NCBI GenBank assembly: GCA_028819005.1
Contig: JAPPMP010000035.1
Location: 9,501 to 73,500, forward strand
Length of the DNA: 64,000 bases
Direction: 5' to 3'
Origin: Acidimicrobiaceae bacterium
Lineage (GTDB): Bacteria > Actinomycetota > Acidimicrobiia > Acidimicrobiales > Aldehydirespiratoraceae
Position 1 is the stretch's first letter. The number at the start of each line of letters is the position of its first letter. A model generated the notes under the pieces. It was not told the origin of the DNA and did no database searches. It saw nothing but the letters and a program-made list of their open reading frames with translations. The translations under genes and the position numbers were made by a program. Positions 36,416 through 44,962 of the stretch are shown here, piece after piece.

Positions 36416-36936
36416 GACGACCCCCCGGCCTCGTCGTGGTGGCCTTCGGTTTGACCAACGTCGCCAACGTCGCCCGCCAGATCGAAAATACCGTCGGGCG
36501 CGTCCACGGTGATTCGCTCCGCCGGCAACAAATCGGTCACGAATCTGACCGGCACAAGCGCCCCGCTCTCAAGTTCCAAGAGGTCGCTCGCAGGATTTTC
36601 GACCACTCCGACAACCGTGCCCCTCGAAATCCCATGCTGGTCGACCACCACAGCACCGATCAGCTCGTGGACCCACAACTCGTCCGGGTCATTGATCGGC
36701 TCCGCATACAGAATCGTGCCGCTGACGGCCTCGGCGGCATTGCGGTCGCTCACACCCTCGAAGTCGACGATCCATCCGCGCCTGTGCGGCCTGCTGGCAC
36801 GAACAACGAGCTCACGGTCTCTTGAGGCCAGGACAGCCCCCGTTTCCAAACGCTCCGCGCGGTTGGTTGTCAACGAGACCAGCACATCGCCGCGTACACC
36901 GTGCGGGCGGGTGATGCGTCCGATTTCCAGCATCAA
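36412..36936 (-). CDS. rimM: 16S rRNA processing protein RimM
   Basis: Assembles the 30S head with S19. The 174-residue protein has the N-terminal beta barrel (EIGRITRPHGVRGDVLVSLT) and the PRC-barrel domain (ELWVHELIGAVVVDQHGISR, ALVPVRFVTDLLPAERITVD), followed by a short acidic tail. Twelve bases after khpA, overlapping trmD. Confidence 0.95.
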   Translation of the reverse strand: MMLEIGRITRPHGVRGDVLVSLTTNRAERLETGAVLASRDRELVVRASRPHRRGWIVDFEGVSDRNAAEAVSGTILYAEPINDPDELWVHELIGAVVVDQHGISRGTVVGVVENPASDLLELESGALVPVRFVTDLLPAERITVDAPDGIFDLAGDVGDVGQTEGHHDEAGGSS

Positions 36937-36948
36937 AGCCCGCGCGCG

Positions 36949-37194
36949 CTAGTCGACAAACTCGACCTCGATAGAGGTGCCCTCTTCATAGCCGGCGGCC
37001 CGAACAACAGTCCGGATCGCTCCGGCCACACGGCCGCGTCTGCCGATCACGCGGCCCATGTCCCCTTCGCCGACGGTCACATCGAGGCGAAGCGTGCCGT
37101 CGTATCTGGAAGCCTCCACACACACCGCATCGGGGTTGTCGACCATCTGCTTGACGACGTACTCACAAACTGCCTGGGCTGACTCTGCCGACAT
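36949..37194 (-). CDS. khpA: KH-domain RNA-binding protein KhpA
   Basis: An 81-residue type II KH domain: VTVGEGDMGRVIGRRGRVAG holds the G-x-x-G loop (IGRRG). In other bacteria KhpA pairs with KhpB to bind RNA and influence cell elongation. The position between rpsP and rimM is the conserved one. Two bases separate it from the rpsP stop. Confidence 0.93.
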   Translation of the reverse strand: MSAESAQAVCEYVVKQMVDNPDAVCVEASRYDGTLRLDVTVGEGDMGRVIGRRGRVAGAIRTVVRAAGYEEGTSIEVEFVD

Positions 37195-37196
37195 TG

Positions 37197-37565
37197 CTAG
37201 TCACCTCCATCGGCTTCGGAACGGCCTTCAGAATCCTCAGCCTCAGCGATGCTCGGAGATGCAGCCGGCTTTGCCGCCACGGCCGCAGCGACTGGTTCAG
37301 AGACGGGATCGTCCGCGTGCAGTTCCCAAGCGCCGGAGATCTTCAGCAGCTTCTCGACCCGATCGGTGGGTTGAGCGCCGTGACGCAGCCAGTGGAGCGC
37401 ACGGTCGTTGTCGATCTTGATCACCGAAGGTTCCTGACGGGGCTCGTATGTCCCGATGATCTCGATGAAACGCCCATCGCGGGGCGAGCGCGAGTCGGCG
37501 GCGACAACGCGATAAGTGGGCTGCTTCTTCTTGCCCATCCGCATGAGGCGGAGCTTGACGGCCAT
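37197..37565 (-). CDS. rpsP: 30S ribosomal protein S16
   Basis: The 122-residue protein opens [20 protein letters not shown] and holds [20 protein letters not shown] and the [20 protein letters not shown] block of S16. About 40 extra residues at the end are Ala/Glu rich ([13 protein letters not shown]...), a common actinobacterial tail. Upstream lies a tandem 18-bp duplication that carries A/G-rich sequence near its ribosome binding site. Confidence 0.97.
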   Translation of the reverse strand: MAVKLRLMRMGKKKQPTYRVVAADSRSPRDGRFIEIIGTYEPRQEPSVIKIDNDRALHWLRHGAQPTDRVEKLLKISGAWELHADDPVSEPVAAAVAAKPAASPSIAEAEDSEGRSEADGGD

Positions 37566-37576
37566 TTGTTCTCTGT

Positions 37577-37612
37577 TTCTCTTTAGGACTTGTCTTCTCT
37601 TTAGGACTTGTC
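37577..37612. repeat. 18-bp perfect tandem duplication
   Basis: TTCTCTTTAGGACTTGTC occurs twice without gap at 37577-37594 and 37595-37612. On the minus strand each copy reads GACAAGTCCTAAAGAGAA, that is, a TAA stop followed by a purine-rich stretch. It duplicates the end of a possible 40-residue ORF and sits just before rpsP. Confidence 0.9.
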
Positions 37613-37723
37613 GTCATTGACTGCTGAATCAGCGAGCGCGGCCTCAGCCGAGCGGCCGCTCAATTCAATCTTCGGAACCGCATCAATTCCAACCTTGCGA
37701 GCCAACAACGCCGAAGTGTCCAT
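37601..37723 (-). CDS. Possible 40-residue protein between ffh and rpsP
   Basis: Thirteen bases after the ffh stop, an ATG at 37723 preceded by GGGAACAGG with five bases spacing opens a frame of 40 codons. The product is [20 protein letters not shown] followed by [20 protein letters not shown]: no hydrophobic segment, mildly acidic. It is followed by a second copy of its own stop region (18-bp duplication). No homologue is recognised; the position inside a conserved translation operon with a good ribosome binding site is the only support. Confidence 0.35.
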   Translation of the reverse strand: MDTSALLARKVGIDAVPKIELSGRSAEAALADSAVNDDKS

Positions 37724-37736
37724 CAAAACCTGTTCC

Positions 37737-39167
37737 CTAGAACCCGCCGACCCGATCTTCGAGACCCGGCAGCGATAGCGGAGTCTTCGGCGCCTTGGCG
37801 GGGCCCTTCTCGGTGACGCGTCCGCCGCGCCTCTGCTTCCCCTTCCTGCCCCTGCTGCGGGCTTTCGGGTTCATCTTCTTGGAACCGAGGCCTGCGAATT
37901 GCTTCATCATCTGACGCATCTGAGAGAACTGATCGATCAGCTGCTTAACCTCGGTGGGCTGCACGCCCGAGCCGTTCGCGATCCGCAGCCGCCGAGACCC
38001 GTTGATGATGTCGGGCTGGATCCTCTCGGCCGGAGTCATCGAGCGGATTATCCCCTCGATGCGTGCCAAGTGCCGGTCGTCTATCTCTGCGTCACGGGCC
38101 TCTTTGGGGATTCCCGGCATCATTCCCACGAGGTTCCCCAGCGGGCCCATCTTCTTGATCTGCTGCATCTGCTCGAGAAAGTCCTCAAGGGTGAAGGTTC
38201 CTTCGAGCAGACGAGCGGCCGCCTGTTCAGCCTGCTCGGCCTCGAACGCCTCCTCTGCTTTTTCAATGAGGGTCTCAACGTCTCCCATGCCGAGGATGCG
38301 GCCGGCCAACCGGTCTGGATGGAACGTGTCGAAGTCTTCGATCTTCTCCCCCGTCGACGCGAACGCAATCGGCTTGCCGACGACTTCTTTCACCGACAAC
38401 GCCGCTCCCCCGCGGGCGTCACCGTCGAGTTTGGTGAGAATCACCCCGTCGAGAGAAAGTGTCTCGTCGAACGATCTGGCCATGGTGACGGCGTCCTGGC
38501 CGGTCATGGCGTCTACGACCAGGAACGTGTAGTGGGGTTGGACCGCTGAGGAGATGTCACCGATCTCGGCCATCAGCTCTTCGTCGATTGCGAGTCGCCC
38601 GGCGGTGTCGACGATCACCACATCTCGAGCGGTGCGGGCGGCTTCTTTGATCGCTCTGCGAGCCACCCTTGTCGGCCTGCTCGTCTCGGAGAAAACCGGA
38701 ACGTCGATCTGTTCGCCCAAGGTGCGGAGCTGTTCAACGGCTGCGGGGCGTTGCAGATCCGCGCCCACGAGCAGCGGATGGCGGCCCTGTTTCTTGAACC
38801 ATTGCGCCAATTTGGCGGAGTTTGTGGTCTTTCCCGAACCTTGAAGACCGGCCATCAGCACGACAGTCGGAGGTTTGGACGCGTAGCTGAGCCTCATCGC
38901 TTCGCCGCCGAGGCTGACTGTCAACTCGTCGAGAACGATCTTGACGACCTGCTGGTGAGGATTGAGGGCCTTGGAGAGCTCCTGGCCTGCCGCACGTTCT
39001 CGGATCCGTCCCACCAACGAGTCGACCACGTCGAGGTTCACGTCGGCTTCAAGCAGGGCGAGCCGAATCTCGACCAGCGTCTGATCGACGTCGGTCTGGG
39101 TGAGCTTGCCTCTGCCCCTGATGCCTTTGAAGATGCCTTCAAAGCGGTTTGAGAGCGTTTCGAACAT
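37737..39167 (-). CDS. ffh: Signal recognition particle protein Ffh
   Basis: SRP54 GTPase for co-translational membrane targeting, 476 residues. N domain to about 85, G domain with GLQGSGKTT (107-115), the DTAGR of G3 (VVIVDTAGRLAIDEELMAEI) and TKLDGDARGGAAL, and a methionine-rich M domain (FLEQMQQIKKMGPLGNLVGM, QFSQMRQMMKQFAG) that binds SRP RNA. The tail is basic then ends in PGLEDRVGGF. SRP RNA is not found in the window. Works with FtsY encoded upstream. Confidence 0.97.
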   Translation of the reverse strand: MFETLSNRFEGIFKGIRGRGKLTQTDVDQTLVEIRLALLEADVNLDVVDSLVGRIRERAAGQELSKALNPHQQVVKIVLDELTVSLGGEAMRLSYASKPPTVVLMAGLQGSGKTTNSAKLAQWFKKQGRHPLLVGADLQRPAAVEQLRTLGEQIDVPVFSETSRPTRVARRAIKEAARTARDVVIVDTAGRLAIDEELMAEIGDISSAVQPHYTFLVVDAMTGQDAVTMARSFDETLSLDGVILTKLDGDARGGAALSVKEVVGKPIAFASTGEKIEDFDTFHPDRLAGRILGMGDVETLIEKAEEAFEAEQAEQAAARLLEGTFTLEDFLEQMQQIKKMGPLGNLVGMMPGIPKEARDAEIDDRHLARIEGIIRSMTPAERIQPDIINGSRRLRIANGSGVQPTEVKQLIDQFSQMRQMMKQFAGLGSKKMNPKARSRGRKGKQRRGGRVTEKGPAKAPKTPLSLPGLEDRVGGF

Positions 39168-39246
39168 GGTCCGCTCAGGCTAGCGGCGCCGGCCCATTCT
39201 CAGGCTGGGAAGACTAGCCTCAGAGCGGGCGGACTGGCCGGTGGCG

Positions 39247-40326
39247 CTACTCGAAGAGCGCGTCGACGAACTCAACGGGATCGAAGTCGACCAGGTCGCC
39301 AATACCCTCGCCGAGACCTGCGAGTTTGACCGGAATCCCCAGTTCTGAGTGGATCGCGACCACAATCCCGCCTTTGGCCGAACCGTCGAGCTTGGTGAGG
39401 ATCACGCCGGTCACGTCCACGGCTTCAGTGAACTGCCGCGCCTGCGACAGCCCGTTCTGGCCGGTTGTCGCATCGATCACCAAGAGGGTCTCGGTGACAG
39501 TCCCGGATCCCTTCTCGGCCACGCGGCGCACCTTGCGCAACTCCTCCATCAGGTTCGTCTTGGTCTGGAGTCGCCCGGCGGTGTCGGCCATGACCAGCGG
39601 GACCGAACGCGCGGCGGCGTGCTCGATCGCGTCGAACACGACCGACGAAGGATCCGCTCCTTTCGAGCCCCGCACTATCTCGACATGGCTGCGCTCAGAC
39701 CAGACCGCCAGCTGCTCGACAGCGGCGGCGCGGAACGTGTCGCCCGCGGCGAGCACGACGGAACGACCCGCAAGCGACTGACGTTGGGCCAATTTGCCGA
39801 TGGTGGTGGTCTTGCCGACGCCGTTGACGCCGACGAACAGCCATACCGCAGGGGTGGGTTCTCCTTGCGCGGTCGCAACGTCAAGGCTCAAGGAGCGATC
39901 AAATCCATCAAGGCGGGAGACGATCTCAGCCTTCACCAGATCAGCGAGCTCCGACGCGTCGTCGAAGCCTTCGTCGGCTGCTCTGGCACGTACCACCGAG
40001 ATGATCCCAGCTGCTGTGGAGACGCCGACATCGGCGCGGATCAACGCATCTTCAAGGTCGTTCCAGGTCTGTTCGCTGATAGCTCCACGACCGAACACTG
40101 AACCCAGATAACCGCCGAGGGCAGAACGCGCGGTGCCTAGGCGGTCCCTGAATGTGGGTGCCGGCCCAGCAGTCTCGGCCGAAGGCGCAACCACCACTGA
40201 CTCCTGGTCAGGCGCTTCGACCTCCGAGGGGTCGCGTCGCTCGAGACGGCGGTCTCGGGCGAGAAAATACCAGGAGAATCCGATGAGAATCAGCGCCGCT
40301 ACGGCAACGATTACGACGAGGAACAT
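39247..40326 (-). CDS. ftsY: SRP receptor FtsY
   Basis: Membrane receptor GTPase for SRP. The 359-residue protein begins with a membrane helix ([20 protein letters not shown]), then a short charged linker and the NG domain with [17 protein letters not shown] near 168-184, [16 protein letters not shown] and [15 protein letters not shown]. The linker is much shorter than the acidic A domain of E. coli. The N-terminal helix is typical of actinobacteria. About 80 bp before ffh. Confidence 0.96.
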   Translation of the reverse strand: MFLVVIVAVAALILIGFSWYFLARDRRLERRDPSEVEAPDQESVVVAPSAETAGPAPTFRDRLGTARSALGGYLGSVFGRGAISEQTWNDLEDALIRADVGVSTAAGIISVVRARAADEGFDDASELADLVKAEIVSRLDGFDRSLSLDVATAQGEPTPAVWLFVGVNGVGKTTTIGKLAQRQSLAGRSVVLAAGDTFRAAAVEQLAVWSERSHVEIVRGSKGADPSSVVFDAIEHAAARSVPLVMADTAGRLQTKTNLMEELRKVRRVAEKGSGTVTETLLVIDATTGQNGLSQARQFTEAVDVTGVILTKLDGSAKGGIVVAIHSELGIPVKLAGLGEGIGDLVDFDPVEFVDALFE

Positions 40327-40359
40327 TGCCGCTGGATTCTACCTGCTCTGCCTGCCGAC

Positions 40360-41766
40360 TCAGGCAGAGGTGAGAATCGCCCGCACAGTCAGCCGGGCGC
40401 CGTCGCGTAGCAACAAGACGTCGACCGCTTCGCCTGGGCGGAAGAGTTTGATCTCCGCGGCCAGATTGGCCATCGAAGAAATCTCCTTGCCATTGACCGC
40501 AACGATGAGGTCGCCGGCCTTTATCCCGCTGTCGTCGGCAGGCGAACCGTCGACGACTGATGTCACCAGGGCGCCCGGCGAGCCGTCGGTGGGCGTCTCA
40601 CCTTGAATCCCTAGGAAGCCCACTTCAAGCGACTCGCCACTGACGATCCGACGAGCGATCAACACGATGGTGTCCGACGGAATTGCGAATCCCACACCGA
40701 TGTTGCCGCCTGACGGCCCCGAAGTCACTATCTGAGTGTTGATGCCAATTACCCGACACTCACGGTCGGCGAGAGCGCCGCCGGAGTTGCCCGTGTTGAT
40801 AGGCGCATCAGTCTGGATCATCTCTACGGGACCAGAATTCTCTGGGTCTGAGCCTCCCTCGGCAACTCGGTCGATCGCGCTCACTACGCCTGCGGTGACG
40901 CTCTGCTCAAGTCCGAAGGGGCTCCCGATTACAACTGCCAACTGCCCCACTCGGACTTCGGAAGTAGGAGCAAATACTGCTTGTACCAGGGAATTGACCT
41001 CGTCGGGATCAACGCCTACCACCGCCACGTCACGAAAGGAATCGCCACCAATGACAGTTCCAACGACTGTCTGCCCATCGGGGAACTCAACATCGACGTT
41101 GGTGCTGAGTTCAACCACATGGTTGTTGGTAACGATGTATCCGTTCTCAGCGTCCCACACAACGCCAGAGCCTTGACGATCCTCCGTTTTGATCACTACT
41201 ATTGAGGGGCTGACTGCGTTCGCGACTTCGGCCACCGGCTCTGGAGAGGCCTCTCGGCACGGCAAGCTGGTCTTTGGTTCAAAAAGAGAATCTGAATCTA
41301 CAGTCTCAACGGCTGGCTCTGAGTCGACAGAAGAAATCTCGCGGTCGTCTATTGGATCCTCCGAACCGGCGTTCCCAGTAGCTGACCGAGACACGGACGA
41401 GTTGTCGTCAGTCCACATCTGTCCGACAACAAAACCTGCTACGAGCAGCATGAATACCGCAAGCAGAACAAAGATCCCCCTGAGCCAAGCTGAAGCATCC
41501 CAACGTTTCTGAGCAGGCCCTGAGTCTGTGGGCGGCCTGGTGTGTGGCGCAGCAACCGGCTGTGACAGCACCGGCCGAGGCGAGCCGGGAGGCGCTGGAG
41601 GGGGCGGCACCCGAGTAGGCGGAGTCGCCCCTGTCGGCGGCACCCGAGTCGGCGGAGTCGCCCCTGATGAACCGGGGGGCGCCGCCGGCAGCGGAGCGTC
41701 CGCAGGCGGCGGGGACGGCACGCGGCGAGGCGGGGGCGGAGGAGGCGGCGGGACCGGGCGATCCAT
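40360..41766 (-). CDS. Membrane HtrA/DegP-like serine protease with PDZ domain
   Basis: Envelope quality-control protease, 468 residues. Residues 1-88 are proline-rich cytoplasmic (with the repeat ATPPTRVPP), 94-115 are a membrane helix, 120-175 an acidic linker, then a chymotrypsin-like domain with H216 (TNNHVV), D246 (RDVAVV) and S328 (TGNSGGAL), and a C-terminal PDZ domain (DDSGIKAGDLIVAVNGKEIS). Substrates unknown. Sits 33 bp before ftsY in the same direction; co-transcription possible. Confidence 0.93.
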   Translation of the reverse strand: MDRPVPPPPPPPPRRVPSPPPADAPLPAAPPGSSGATPPTRVPPTGATPPTRVPPPPAPPGSPRPVLSQPVAAPHTRPPTDSGPAQKRWDASAWLRGIFVLLAVFMLLVAGFVVGQMWTDDNSSVSRSATGNAGSEDPIDDREISSVDSEPAVETVDSDSLFEPKTSLPCREASPEPVAEVANAVSPSIVVIKTEDRQGSGVVWDAENGYIVTNNHVVELSTNVDVEFPDGQTVVGTVIGGDSFRDVAVVGVDPDEVNSLVQAVFAPTSEVRVGQLAVVIGSPFGLEQSVTAGVVSAIDRVAEGGSDPENSGPVEMIQTDAPINTGNSGGALADRECRVIGINTQIVTSGPSGGNIGVGFAIPSDTIVLIARRIVSGESLEVGFLGIQGETPTDGSPGALVTSVVDGSPADDSGIKAGDLIVAVNGKEISSMANLAAEIKLFRPGEAVDVLLLRDGARLTVRAILTSA

Positions 41767-41944
41767 ACGGTTAACGGTAGGGCCTTCAGCAGAAAGGAAC
41801 AGTGCGAAAAGGTCAAAAACTGGGAGCCTTCGCGAATTCGTGGGGTGGGGGGTGGTTGAGGGTCCCTGGGTGGGGACGGGGTCCTGCTGGGATCGGTGAG
41901 GTGTTTCTGACTCTTCGCGACGGTTTGGGCTGGTCGAATGTGTT

Positions 41945-42726
41945 GTGCGCTATCTCGGCAAGGATCCCGTGCGGGAACGCTTCGCAACTGATGGGGTCCG
42001 CCGTATTCCAGCGAGGCTCAACGGATCGCTTTGGTCGCCAGGGATCAACACTGCATCGGCTGTGAAGCCAACCCGCTGTGGTGCCGAGCCCATCACATCA
42101 TCTGGTGGCGCAACGGCGGAGCAACCGACTTGGACAACCTGGTGCTGGTATGCGACGACTGCCACCACAAAATCCACGACCACGGCTGGCAAGTCCACCG
42201 ACACCCCGACACAGGTAAATTCCATCTCAAACCCCCCGCCACGAGACCAGTCCCGACCCCAACCCCGGCCAAACAACCGAGCCTCAACCCGAAATCCCCT
42301 CCCAACACGCCCTTCACCGATCACGGTGCCATCACCATCACCTGCCGCCCACCACCAACACCACCGCCTGCCGAGCAGAAAGGCACCGGCGAACAAACTT
42401 CCCCAAACAACAGAACGGCGCGGTCAATTAGGTGCCGAATCACCCGCTCAGAGAGTGACGGCTCCGCCAAAGAACCAAATCGGATCCACGCACAAGGCCA
42501 GGCAAACGCCAACACGGTGCCAGAAGCGCTTCGTGAGACCCCTCCGATTATTGATGGCGGACAAACCAGAGCCCAACCAAACCAAAGCCTCAACCAGGCT
42601 CAACCCCCACATTCATCACCGGACTCGGGGCGCCGGATCGGCGTTACCCGAACCCGGTCCCGATTCCCGATCTCCCACCGCACGCCGATCCCCCACCGCA
42701 CCCCGATCCCTCAGCGCACAAGGTGA
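41945..42726 (+). pseudogene. DUF222/HNH endonuclease remnant
   Basis: From about 42007 to 42230 the frame reads EAQRIALVARDQHCIGCEAN, then CRAHHIIWWRNGGATDLDNL and CDDCHHKIHDHGWQV, a full HNH domain of the 13E12/DUF222 type. The N-terminal DUF222 part is missing. A short piece before it (KDPVRERFATDGVRRIPA) matches the expected linker in a different frame, so there is a frameshift near 42000. The tail is a long proline-rich, low-complexity stretch ending in PHRTPIPQRT-like repeats. The remnant may also be a decayed mobile-type family member. Convergent with the thiolase operon. Confidence 0.7.
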
Positions 42727-42746
42727 CCACGGACGGCGTTACGGGG

Positions 42747-43907
42747 CTACTTGTCTTTTGAGACGATCCACATTGCGAAGTACTGGGCTCCCCCTCCGTA
42801 GGCATGGCCGAAGGCGGTGCGAGCACCGTCGACCTGATGCTCTCCGGCTTCGCCCATCACCTGCAGCGCGGCCTCAGCGAATCGGATCATCCCGGAGGCC
42901 CCGATGGCGTTGGACGACAACACTCCACCCGAGCAGTTCACCGGCAGATCACCGCCATCGAGGGTCGTGGCACCGGATTCGACCAGTTGCCAACCCTTGC
43001 CCTTCTCGGCGAAGCCGAGAGACTCGAGCCACATCGGCTCATACCAGGAGAACGGCACGTACATCTCCACCGCGTCGATCTCCGCACGCCGGTCATGGAT
43101 GCCGGCCTGGGCGAACACATCATCAGCACACTGCTCACTGGCCGCCGGCGACACCATGTTGCGTCCGCCGTACGAGTTCGACTCCGAGCGCATGGCGGCG
43201 CCGGCGACCCACGCCACGGGTCCGTCATGGGCATCACCGCCCGCTTCGTCGGTGAGAACCATTGCACAAGCGCCGTCTGACGACGGGCAGGTCTCGGAAT
43301 AGCGGATCGGGTCCCACAGCATCGGCGACTCGACAACCTGCTCGAAGGTCAGATCATGTTGGTGAAGGTGCGCGTATGGGTTCTTCAGGGCGTGCTGACG
43401 GTCCTTGAAGGCCACCAGACATCCGATCAGCTCTGGAGCGTCGCTCATAGCCATGTAGCGGCGCATTATCGGCGAGAAGTAGCCGCCCGCTCCCGCGTTG
43501 ACCGAGGTGGTGAACGGCTGCGGAAGCGACAGCGCCCACATCGCGTTGGACTCCGACTGCTTCTCCCAAGCAATGGTCAGCACAGTGGAATGCACCCGGC
43601 TCTGCACCATCGAAGCGGCGACACAGGCTGTCGACCCTCCGACCGAGCCGGCGGTGTGGACCCGCATGATGGGTTTGCCGACACATCCGAGGGCCTCAGC
43701 GAGATATATCTCCGGCATCATCACACCCTCGAAGAAATCGGGGGCCTTGCCCATGACCACAGCGTCGACGTCGGACCAGGTCTTGTGGGCAGAATCCAGC
43801 GCGCGCTGCGCGGCTTCGCGCAACAGCCCGGCCATCGACACGTCACCACGGGTCGACGCGTACTTGGTCTGGCCGACGCCGATCACCGCAGTTCGCTCCT
43901 TGCCCAT
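42747..43907 (-). CDS. Thiolase-fold (lipid-transfer-type) protein, partner 1
   Basis: A 386-residue protein of the thiolase superfamily, SCP-x/Ltp branch: ERTAVIGVGQTKYASTRGDV at the start, VNCSGGVLSSNAIGASGMIR and FGHAYGGGAQYFAMW at the end. The position that normally holds the nucleophilic cysteine reads TAGSVGGSTA, so it is probably not a normal thiolase. The ATG at 43907 has GGAGGGGG seven bases upstream; a GTG at 43913 overlaps the previous stop. Last gene of a three-gene operon with another thiolase-like and a DUF35 protein; such trios act as retro-aldolases on sterol side-chain CoA thioesters in actinobacteria. Confidence 0.85.
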   Translation of the reverse strand: MGKERTAVIGVGQTKYASTRGDVSMAGLLREAAQRALDSAHKTWSDVDAVVMGKAPDFFEGVMMPEIYLAEALGCVGKPIMRVHTAGSVGGSTACVAASMVQSRVHSTVLTIAWEKQSESNAMWALSLPQPFTTSVNAGAGGYFSPIMRRYMAMSDAPELIGCLVAFKDRQHALKNPYAHLHQHDLTFEQVVESPMLWDPIRYSETCPSSDGACAMVLTDEAGGDAHDGPVAWVAGAAMRSESNSYGGRNMVSPAASEQCADDVFAQAGIHDRRAEIDAVEMYVPFSWYEPMWLESLGFAEKGKGWQLVESGATTLDGGDLPVNCSGGVLSSNAIGASGMIRFAEAALQVMGEAGEHQVDGARTAFGHAYGGGAQYFAMWIVSKDK

Positions 43908-43909
43908 GA

Positions 43910-44962
43910 TCACTCCCCCTCCAGCACCGCGACCAGGTTCTGTTGCAGACAGGGGCCGGAGGCCGCGTGGGCGACACCACGATCGCCGTCGCCCCGGGCG
44001 ATCCGCTCGAAAATCTCACCGAACCGGATGAGGCCCGCAGCCATCATCGTGTTGGCCGCCAACGCTCCTCCGGAAGGATTCACATCCACGCTGTCGCCGA
44101 GGCCCAGAGCTTCGGTCAATACGGCCTCGGAGGTGGTGAACGGTGCGGCCAGCTCCGCCAAGTCGATTCGATCGGCTCGAACGCCGGACTTCTCGGCCGC
44201 GATCGTCGCGGACATTGCCGAGGTCAGGTCCCTGGCGCCGAGAGTATGGGCGTCGCTGCGGTGGTCGATCCCGCGGATCCACACCGGCCGCTCACACAAC
44301 GAGCGCGCTCTGTCGCCGGTGGCCAGAACCATCGCCGCCCCGCCGTCCGCGATGGCGCCGATGTCGGATGGCCGCAGCGGATCCGCCAGATAGGGCTCCG
44401 CCAGAATCTCTTCAACAGACTTTTTCTCGTTGCGAACGGCGTGCGGGTTCGTGGCCGCGTTCAGACGCGAGCGGCAGGCGATCTCGGCCAACCGCTGTTC
44501 GCTCACCTTGCCCGACTCAAGCAGCATCCGAGCCGCGAGACCCTCGACCGCGTACGCATCGGGCCAGAGCGGCGCCACATAGTAGGGATCCATCTGGGTC
44601 GCCAATACATCGCGCAGCGAACCCGGCGAGGACTTCCCGTACGAGTAGACGAACGCAGTGTCGATGTCTTCGCACTGCAGCTTGACCCAGGCTTCATACA
44701 GCGCCCAAGCGCCGTCCTGTTCAACATGGCTCTCGCTGATCGGAGGCACTGGCCCTGTGCCGTCGATTGTCATCACGAAGGAGAATGCCTGGCCGGCCAG
44801 AAAATCCGAGGAACCAGAACAGGTGAAACCCATGTCCTGCTGCGACAGGCCCACCGCGCCCTTGGCCTTTTCCATCAACGGGATCATCATCTCGACTTCG
44901 GACTCGTCGGGTATCTGTGCCTCCTGGCGCTGAGCGAACGAGACAATGGCAACGTCTTTCAT
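43910..44962 (-). CDS. Thiolase-fold protein, partner 2
   Basis: A 350-residue thiolase-like protein (KDVAIVSFAQRQEAQIPDES at the start, NPSGGALAANTMMAAGLIRF and ASGPCLQQNLVAVLEGE at the end). The nucleophile region reads SHVEQDGAWALYEAW, again without the expected cysteine. The final histidine motif (GxGG) is replaced by AASGPCLQQ. With partner 1 it may form a heteromer. It overlaps the DUF35 gene by four bases upstream. Confidence 0.83.
   Translation of the reverse strand: MKDVAIVSFAQRQEAQIPDESEVEMMIPLMEKAKGAVGLSQQDMGFTCSGSSDFLAGQAFSFVMTIDGTGPVPPISESHVEQDGAWALYEAWVKLQCEDIDTAFVYSYGKSSPGSLRDVLATQMDPYYVAPLWPDAYAVEGLAARMLLESGKVSEQRLAEIACRSRLNAATNPHAVRNEKKSVEEILAEPYLADPLRPSDIGAIADGGAAMVLATGDRARSLCERPVWIRGIDHRSDAHTLGARDLTSAMSATIAAEKSGVRADRIDLAELAAPFTTSEAVLTEALGLGDSVDVNPSGGALAANTMMAAGLIRFGEIFERIARGDGDRGVAHAASGPCLQQNLVAVLEGE

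Noticed and set aside
41945-43255. 436-codon plus-strand frame running into the thiolase gene
   Set aside because: Its first part is the frameshifted HNH remnant region and the rest is antisense to a clear thiolase gene.
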